Source: Nocardioides oceani (lineage in GTDB: Bacteria; Actinomycetota; Actinomycetes; Propionibacteriales; Nocardioidaceae). From it: a DNA stretch of 64,000 nt. How positions within the stretch are numbered: the first letter of the stretch is position 1; the number at the start of each line of letters is the position of its first letter. The DNA is taken from positions 186,001 to 250,000 of the forward strand of contig NZ_JAUHJQ010000005.1 of assembly GCF_030412965.1 (NCBI RefSeq), given 5' to 3'. Both the position numbers and the translations under genes were made by a program. Positions 58,795 through 64,000 of this stretch are shown in pieces. The notes beneath the pieces were generated by a model. The model saw only the letters and a program-made list of their open reading frames with translations, had not been told where the DNA came from and made no database searches.

Positions 58795-60285
58795 TCAGCA
58801 GGGCAGCGTGACGGTGAAGGTGCTCCCGCGACCGGGCTCGCTCTCGACGGTGATCGACCCGCCGTGCGCGGTGACGATCGAGCTGGTGATCTCCAGGCCG
58901 AGGCCCGTCCCGGGGATGTGCCGGGCCAGGGCGGCGTCGCCGCGGAAGAACCGGTTGAACACCTCGCCGAGCTCCTCGGCCGCGATGCCGATCCCCGTGT
59001 CGGAGACACGCAGCTCGACCGCACCGGCGGTCAGCTGCAGCGTGACCGTGACCGAGCCGCCCGGCTCGGTGTACTTGATGCTGTTGGAGACGAGGTTGTC
59101 CACGACCTGCCGCACCCGCTGCTCGTCCACGCGGACGACGAGCCGGTCGGGGGTGCGGACGTCGAGGTCGAGGCCGGCTCGTTCGGCGCTCGCCCGGGCG
59201 GCCTCGACGGCATCGCGGACCACCCGGACGAGGTCGGTGTCGGTGCGCCGCATCTCCAGGCCGACCTCGCCGGCCCGCGCCACCAGCAGGACGTCGGAGA
59301 CGAGCGAGCGGAGACGGTCGGCGTTGCGACGTACGACCTGCAGGCGCTGGACGACGTCGTCGGGGAGCGTCTCGTCCTCGCAGAGCATCTCCAGGTGCCC
59401 GAGGACGGCGGTCAGCGGCGTGCGCAGCTCGTGGGAGACCGAGGAGACGAACTGGTCCTTGACCCGCAGCGCGCGCAGCAGGTCGGTGATCTCCTGGTAG
59501 GCGAGGGCCGCGCCGAGCCGCTCGCCCGAGGGTCCCCGGACCTGGCGGGCGGAGGTGGTGAAGGCGGCCCGGGTCAGCGGGTCGTCACCGACCCAGTAGC
59601 GGTAGTCGGTGAACTCCTCGCCCTGGGTCGCACGGTACGACGGCATCTCCTCGCGGGTCAGCGGCGTGCGGCCGTCGAGGCGGTAGACGTGCCCGAGCTG
59701 GCCGGCCGCGCCGGCGTGCCCGTCGGGGAACGGGAGGTTCATGGTCTCGCGGTGCCGCCGGTTCATCCGCTGGTAGCGGCCCTCGGCGTCGATGAGCAGC
59801 AGCCCGACGCCGACGGTCTCGAAGACCGCCTCGAGGGTCTGCCGCTCGCGCTCGATCTCGGCGACGGCGACCGCGAGCCGCTGCTCGGTCTCGTGCTGGT
59901 CGGTGATGTCGAGGACCTGGGCGATCACCTGCTGGGCGGCCCCGGCGTCGTCGCGGACGACGCCGACGGCGAGGTCTGCCCACACGATCGACCCGTCGGT
60001 GTGCAGGTAGCGCTTGCGCATCCGGTAGGAGTCGGTCTCGCCGCCGACGGCCCGGCCGAAGCGGGCGACGTCCTCGGCGATGTCGTCGGGATGGGTGATC
60101 TCGGAGAAGTGCATCCCGCGCACGTCCGCGGCGTCGCGGCCGATCATCTCCGCGAACGCGCGGTTGGCGAGCAGCACCCGACCGGTCAGGTCGACCAGGG
60201 CCATGCCGACGGGGGAGTGCTCCAGGGTGATGTTCCAGAGCGCGGCGGCGTCGGCCGTCGCCCCGTCCCCGGTGCCGGCTCCCAT
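58795..60285 (-). CDS. Double-PAS sensor histidine kinase
   Basis: A 496-residue soluble kinase. PAS 1 spans about 14-130 (SPVGMALVDLTGRVLLANRA, then LDITDQHETEQRL). PAS 2 spans about 145-275 (GVGLLLIDAEGRYQRMNRRH), a HisKA domain has the phospho-accepting His in FVSSVSHELRTPLTAVLGHL, and the HATPase domain shows DNLVSNSIKYTEPGG, DTGIGIAAEEL and PGTGLGLEITSSI. ATG 60285 is preferred to GTG 60324 because GAGGAGG lies just before it. It sits directly downstream of a CitB-type response regulator, so it may be a third member of that signalling group. Confidence 0.92.
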   Translation of the reverse strand: MGAGTGDGATADAAALWNITLEHSPVGMALVDLTGRVLLANRAFAEMIGRDAADVRGMHFSEITHPDDIAEDVARFGRAVGGETDSYRMRKRYLHTDGSIVWADLAVGVVRDDAGAAQQVIAQVLDITDQHETEQRLAVAVAEIERERQTLEAVFETVGVGLLLIDAEGRYQRMNRRHRETMNLPFPDGHAGAAGQLGHVYRLDGRTPLTREEMPSYRATQGEEFTDYRYWVGDDPLTRAAFTTSARQVRGPSGERLGAALAYQEITDLLRALRVKDQFVSSVSHELRTPLTAVLGHLEMLCEDETLPDDVVQRLQVVRRNADRLRSLVSDVLLVARAGEVGLEMRRTDTDLVRVVRDAVEAARASAERAGLDLDVRTPDRLVVRVDEQRVRQVVDNLVSNSIKYTEPGGSVTVTLQLTAGAVELRVSDTGIGIAAEELGEVFNRFFRGDAALARHIPGTGLGLEITSSIVTAHGGSITVESEPGRGSTFTVTLPC

Positions 60286-60366
60286 CGGCTCCTCCTCGCC
60301 GTCCCTCCTGCGGTGCGTGCTCACCGTAGGCGAACCGGGGCCCGGCCGTCCCGGTCCGGCGCAGAC

Positions 60367-61056
60367 CTACGTCGCCCGGTACCGCCGCTCGGGGCGCCCG
60401 GTCCCGCCGTACCGCAGCCGGACCGTGGCGTTGCCCTGGTCGACGAAGTGCTCCAGGTAGCGCCGACAGCTCACCCGCGAGATGCCGACAGCCTCGGCGG
60501 CCTCGGTCGCGGAGAGCTCGCCCGCCGCGCCGAGCGCGGCCAGCACGGCGTCGGCGGTCTCGGGGCTCAGCCCCTTCGGCAGCACGGTGCGGGCCCGGCC
60601 GATCGGTGCGAAGACCGCGTCGATGTGCTCCTGGTCGGGGGCGACGACGCCCTGCAGCGCGGCCTGCGCGGCGCGGAACGCCTCGAGCCGGGCCAGCAGG
60701 TCCTCGTGCTCGAACGGCTTGACGAGGTAGTGCGCGGCGCCGGCCGCCGCCGCGGCGCGGACCGTGTCGACCTCGCGCGCCGCCGTCACGACGATGACGC
60801 CGACGTCGTCCCCGCGGCCGCGCAGCCGGCGCAGCACCTCGATCCCGCTCAGGTCGGGGAGGTGGACGTCGAGGAGCACCAGGTCGGGCCGCAGCCGCTC
60901 GACCGCCTCCAGCGCCTCGGCACCGGTGGCGGCGCGGCCGGCCACGACGAACCCGGGCGCGCGCTCGACGAAGCGCGCGTGGATGGAGGCGACCATGAAG
61001 TCGTCGTCGACGACGAGCACCCGCAGGTCCTCCGGACCGCCGTCCCGCTCAGGCAT
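60367..61056 (-). CDS. CitB/DcuR-type response regulator
   Basis: A 229-residue regulator. The receiver domain has LRVLVVDDDFMVASIHARFV, the phospho-accepting Asp63 in VLLDVHLPDLSG and Lys113 in HYLVKPFEHED. A linker helix and a C-terminal helix-turn-helix (about 170-215, LSATEAAEAVGISRVSCRRY) follow. This architecture is typical of regulators for di- and tricarboxylate uptake (CitB, DcuR, DctR). ATG 61054-61056 overlaps the kinase gene by 8 bases. Its likely target is the divergent tctCB operon at 62825. Confidence 0.93.
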   Translation of the reverse strand: MPERDGGPEDLRVLVVDDDFMVASIHARFVERAPGFVVAGRAATGAEALEAVERLRPDLVLLDVHLPDLSGIEVLRRLRGRGDDVGVIVVTAAREVDTVRAAAAAGAAHYLVKPFEHEDLLARLEAFRAAQAALQGVVAPDQEHIDAVFAPIGRARTVLPKGLSPETADAVLAALGAAGELSATEAAEAVGISRVSCRRYLEHFVDQGNATVRLRYGGTGRPERRYRAT

Positions 61057-62713
61057 GCTCGCTCCCTCCTGCCGGCAGCCGGGCGGTGAACACCGCGCCG
61101 GGCCCGTCCTCCCGGTCGCGCACGGACACCGAGCCGCCGCGGCGCTCGCAGACGACCTGGACCAGGGCCAGGCCGATCCCGCGCCCGCTGGCGTCGCTCG
61201 GCTTGGTGGTGAAGCCGCGCCGGAAGACCGCGTCGACCTGCTCGGACGGTACCCCCGGCCCGGTGTCGGCGACCTGCACCACGGCGGTGCCGTCGCCCTC
61301 CACCACGAGCCGTACGTCGACGCGTGCCCGTCGTCCGGCGCGACCCGTGGCCGCGACCGCCTCGACCGCGTTGTCGACGAGGTTGCCGAGGACCGTGCCG
61401 AGGTCGGCCGACAGCTCGTGGTCCAGCCGGGGGAGGCGGGTGTCGTCGGTCAGGCCGAGCCAGGTCTGCCGCTCGGCCGCCGAGCTGGTCTTGGCGATGA
61501 GCAGGGCAGCGACCGCGGGGTCCGCGACGCGGGAGGCGACCGCGTCGCTGATGGCCGCCCGCCGGCGGGTGAGCGTGCTGATCACCCGGCCAGCCTCCTC
61601 GTGCTCGCCGAGCTGCAGCAGGCCGGAGATCGTGTGCAGCTGGTTGCTGAACTCGTGGGTCTGCGCGCGCAGCGTCTCGGTGACGCTCTGCCGGGCGCTG
61701 AGCTCGCTCTGCAGGGCGAGCAGCTCGGTCCGGTCGCGGACGGTGGTGACCGTGCCGGTGGCGCGGCCGTCGTGCCGGACCCGGTTGCGGTTCGTCACCA
61801 GGACGCGGCCGGCGACGACCAGCACCTGGTCGCGGACCTCCGCTGCCCCGCTCAGGAGGTCCCGCACGGCGGGCTCCAGGTCGAGGTCGGCGACCCGCCG
61901 GCCCGAGGGGTCGGCCGGGAGCGCCAGCAGCTCGCGCGCGCTGTCGCTGACGACCGTCAGCACGCCGGACTCACTGACCGCGACGACGCCCTCGCGCAGC
62001 GAGGTCAGCAGCGCCTCGCGCTGGTCGGCCAGCGCGGCGATCTCGCTCGGCTCCAGGCCGCGGGTGCGGCGCTTGATGAGCCGGGAGAGCAGGAAGGACC
62101 CGGCCACGCCCAGGGCCAGGCCGAGGGCGAGGAAGGTGACGAGGTCGTCGAGGGTCCCGCGCAGGCGCTCGGGCCAGGGTGGGTAGCGCTCCACCACCGC
62201 CACGACGCCGACCAGCTCACCGGCCGGCGGGGCGTCCTCGCCGCCGGCGCTGAGCACCGGCACCTGCGCGGCGATCGCCGGTCGACCGGCGTCGTCGACG
62301 TCACCGGTCCACGACCGCCCCGCCAGCACGTCGCCGGGGCCGAGGTCGATCCGCTCGCCCTCGCGGGTCGGGTCGGTGCTCACCAGGACGCGGCCCTCGG
62401 GGTCGCCGAGGTGGACCACCGAGGCGCCGACGTCGCCGGCCCGCTGCTGTGCGTAGAACGCCAGCGCGTCCCGTCCGGTCCCCGTGCCGAGCGCGTCCTG
62501 CACCGCGTCGGTGCTCGCCAGGCTCTCCGCGGCCGAGCGCAGCCGCGCCCCGCGGTCGTCGCGAAAGGTGGCCTCGGCCTGCCGCACCGAGACCACCCCG
62601 GTCACCAGCACCACGGCCAGCAGCACCAGCAGCTGCAGCGCGAGGAACTGACCGGCGAGGCTCAGGTGCCGCCGCCGGCCGCGCGGACCGCGAGGCCCGG
62701 GTGGTGACCACAA
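61049..62713 (-). CDS. CitA/DcuS-type membrane sensor histidine kinase
   Basis: A 554-residue kinase. TM1 is near residue 25 (LALQLLVLLAVVLVTGVVSV). An extracytoplasmic PDC/Cache-like sensor (about 45-175) is followed by TM2 (LVTFLALGLALGVAGSFLLS), a PAS domain (about 215-320, REGVVAVSESGVLTVVSDSA) and the SpoOB-type dimerisation helix with phospho-accepting His in AQTHEFSNQLHTISGLLQL. The ATPase has GNLVDNAVEAV and GRGIGLALVQVV. TTG 62713 is taken as start because CGGAGG lies 9 bases upstream; TTG 62722 is possible. It probably senses the tricarboxylate imported by the divergent TctC system. Confidence 0.92.
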   Translation of the reverse strand: MWSPPGPRGPRGRRRHLSLAGQFLALQLLVLLAVVLVTGVVSVRQAEATFRDDRGARLRSAAESLASTDAVQDALGTGTGRDALAFYAQQRAGDVGASVVHLGDPEGRVLVSTDPTREGERIDLGPGDVLAGRSWTGDVDDAGRPAIAAQVPVLSAGGEDAPPAGELVGVVAVVERYPPWPERLRGTLDDLVTFLALGLALGVAGSFLLSRLIKRRTRGLEPSEIAALADQREALLTSLREGVVAVSESGVLTVVSDSARELLALPADPSGRRVADLDLEPAVRDLLSGAAEVRDQVLVVAGRVLVTNRNRVRHDGRATGTVTTVRDRTELLALQSELSARQSVTETLRAQTHEFSNQLHTISGLLQLGEHEEAGRVISTLTRRRAAISDAVASRVADPAVAALLIAKTSSAAERQTWLGLTDDTRLPRLDHELSADLGTVLGNLVDNAVEAVAATGRAGRRARVDVRLVVEGDGTAVVQVADTGPGVPSEQVDAVFRRGFTTKPSDASGRGIGLALVQVVCERRGGSVSVRDREDGPGAVFTARLPAGGSEHA

Positions 62714-62775
62714 GTTCCACAACCTCCGTTGCTTTCCCAAGGGTGACGGCCGCCACAACCGGCGGCGATGCTCGT

Positions 62776-62807
62776 CCTCGCAGGGCTCTGCTCGTAGAGC
62801 CTCGCAG
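62776..62807 (+). promoter_or_regulatory. Repeat-hairpin element upstream of tctC
   Basis: Two exact CCTCGCAG copies (62776-62783 and 62800-62807) flank the hairpin GGCTCT-N6-AGAGCC (62784-62801). Three CCACAA copies (62708, 62717, 62753) lie nearby toward the kinase gene. They may be sites for the CitB-type regulator. Confidence 0.4.
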
Positions 62808-62824
62808 AACCGGACAGGAGCGAC

Positions 62825-63814
62825 ATGGTGGGAGCAGCACGGGCGCTCGCGGCGGTGGCCGCCGCGCTGGCCGTCACGGTCTCGGCGACCGGGTGCGGGG
62901 TCACCCGCGGCGACGACGACCGGGACCTCGCGATGTGGATCCCGAACAGCCCCGGCGGCGGCTACGACCAGACCGGCCGGGCCGCGGTCGGCGTCCTCGA
63001 GGGCGAGGACATCACCGGCGGCTCGTTCGAGGTCACCAACATCCTCGGCGCCGGCGGCTCGGTCGCGCTGACCCGGCTCATGGGGGAGGAGGGCAACGAG
63101 CACCTGCTCATGACCGTCGGGCTCGGCGTCGTGGGGTCGGCGTACTCCTTCGGTCTCGAGCACGGTCTGGGCGACGCCACCCCCGTCGCCCAGCTGATCG
63201 AGGACTACGAGGGCGTGCTCGTGCCCGCGGACTCGCCGTACGAGACCATCGACGACCTCGTCGACGCCTGGAAGGCCGACCCCGGGTCGGTCGTTGTCGG
63301 CGGCGGCTCGAGCCCCGGCGGCCCGGACCACCTCTTCCCCATGCAGCTCGCCGAGACGGTCGGCATCGACCCCCGCGAGGTCACCTACGTGCCCTACGAC
63401 GGCGGCGGCCCGCTCACCAGCGCGCTCCTCGGCGACAAGATCCAGGTCGGCTTCTCCGGCCTGGGCGAGTTCGAGGGGCAGATCGCCAGCGGCGACCTGC
63501 GCGTCCTGGCCGTCTCCGGCGACGAGCGCCTCCGCGGCGAGACCGTCAAGGACGTCCCGACGCTGCAGGAGTCCGGCATCGACCTGGTCTTCACCAACTG
63601 GCGCGGCGTCCTCGCCCCGCCCGGCATCTCCGAGGAGCGCCGCGACGAGCTGGTCGCGCTGCTCGAGGAGATGCGCGCGAGCCCGGAGTGGGAGGAGCAG
63701 CTGGAGAAGAACGGCTGGATCGACCGCTTCGTCACCGGCGACGACTTCGGTGACTTCATCGACGAGCAGGACGCGCGCGTCGCGTCGACCCTGGAGGAGG
63801 TGGGCCTGCTGTGA
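62825..63814 (+). CDS. tctC: Tripartite tricarboxylate transporter substrate-binding lipoprotein
   Basis: A 329-residue lipoprotein. The signal peptide (LAAVAAALAVTVSATGC) has its lipobox cysteine at position 24. The mature protein is of the TctC/Bug fold: MWIPNSPGGGYDQTGRAAVG (the PxxPGGxxD substrate loop), VTNILGAGGSVALTRLM, VVVGGGSSPGGPDHLF, VPYDGGGPLTSALLGDKIQV and NWRGVLAPPGISEERRDEL. It captures citrate-like acids for the TctAB permease. ATG 62825 follows AGGAG. tctB overlaps its stop by GTGA. Confidence 0.95.
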   Translation: MVGAARALAAVAAALAVTVSATGCGVTRGDDDRDLAMWIPNSPGGGYDQTGRAAVGVLEGEDITGGSFEVTNILGAGGSVALTRLMGEEGNEHLLMTVGLGVVGSAYSFGLEHGLGDATPVAQLIEDYEGVLVPADSPYETIDDLVDAWKADPGSVVVGGGSSPGGPDHLFPMQLAETVGIDPREVTYVPYDGGGPLTSALLGDKIQVGFSGLGEFEGQIASGDLRVLAVSGDERLRGETVKDVPTLQESGIDLVFTNWRGVLAPPGISEERRDELVALLEEMRASPEWEEQLEKNGWIDRFVTGDDFGDFIDEQDARVASTLEEVGLL

Positions 63815-64000
63815 GCACCCTGGTCCCTGACGCCCACGAGGCCGCCCCGAGCGGTCCTGCGGCGCCCCGCCGCGACCTGGCCCAGCTGGGCCTCGCCGCC
63901 GTGCTCGCCGTCGTCGGCGGGCTCACCGTGTACGACGCCACGACGCTCGGCACCGGCTTCGCCGACCCGGTCGGCCCGCGGGTCTTCCCCTACGTCATCG
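63811..64000 (+). CDS. tctB: Tripartite tricarboxylate transporter small subunit, N-terminal fragment
   Basis: The first 63 codons are visible. GTG 63811-63813 overlaps the tctC stop. A 23-residue polar start is followed by the first membrane helix (LAQLGLAAVLAVVGGLTVYD) and the TctB-typical GFADPVGPRVFPYVI. Four helices are expected in all; tctA should follow outside the window. Confidence 0.88.
   Translation, partial: MSTLVPDAHEAAPSGPAAPRRDLAQLGLAAVLAVVGGLTVYDATTLGTGFADPVGPRVFPYVI

Noticed and set aside
1..64000. tRNA, rRNA, CRISPR arrays, insertion sequences, prophage
   Set aside because: I looked for T-loop GGTTCGA-type sequences with paired arms, regular spaced repeats, transposase motifs and phage structural genes and found none by eye. 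A tRNAscan or repeat search would be decisive.

Overview
The window is chromosomal DNA of a high-GC actinobacterium, most likely Nocardioides or a close relative in the Nocardioidaceae. The pointers are very GC-rich codon use, mycothiol- and F420-type enzyme families, an actinobacterial two-lipoyl-domain SucB, a GlnR-type operator, a DtxR/IdeR-type iron box, a DUF222/13E12 HNH protein, and many genes that appear to start at the first base of their mRNA. I see no rRNA, tRNA, CRISPR array, insertion sequence or prophage.

Layout. 1-8.6 kb is accessory metabolism: the tail of a 4-hydroxy-2-oxovalerate aldolase, a DoxX membrane protein, an unusual luciferase-like/berberine-bridge flavoenzyme fusion with a divergent HxlR regulator, an old yellow enzyme with a divergent MerR regulator, and a GAF/PAS sensor kinase. 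8.7-27.3 kb is a conserved core block: glnA, RDD protein, lipoprotein, DUF4191 protein, lipA, lipB, TIGR01777 epimerase, sucB, lpdA, pepA, gcvT. From memory, the same families stand in this order in Mycobacterium tuberculosis (Rv2220 back to Rv2211c). Interruptions include an ABC exporter between lipA and lipB and a MerR-PP2C fusion between lpdA and pepA. The block links nitrogen assimilation to lipoate synthesis and lipoate-using complexes.

27.3-44.2 kb is a plus-strand core series: a membrane-tethered sigma-like protein, phzF-like, thyA, dfrA, lipoprotein, LLM oxidoreductase, dapA, rnj, ftsK and a RodZ-like protein. The thyA-dfrA-dapA-rnj-ftsK order again follows mycobacteria. Two hyper-palindromic intergenic elements lie here (31841-31926 and 36321-36423), as does a secreted M4 protease with an inserted PA domain.

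44.3-51.6 kb holds an ECF sigma factor with a PASTA-containing membrane partner, a GntP permease, a VOC protein, the DUF222-HNH protein and a large secreted repeat protein. 51.6-56.3 kb is a siderophore-uptake locus under an iron box. The reading frame of its binding protein lacks a start codon and signal peptide. 56.3-64 kb has a membrane glycosyltransferase group, a PAS kinase, and a CitA/CitB-type two-component pair divergent from tctC-tctB of a tripartite tricarboxylate transporter, cut by the window edge.

The main regulatory theme is dense, mostly leaderless initiation (TAnnnT, 6-7 bases, ATG/GTG). Some divergent promoters interlock within about 40 bp, and several -10 boxes begin on the stop codon of the preceding gene.
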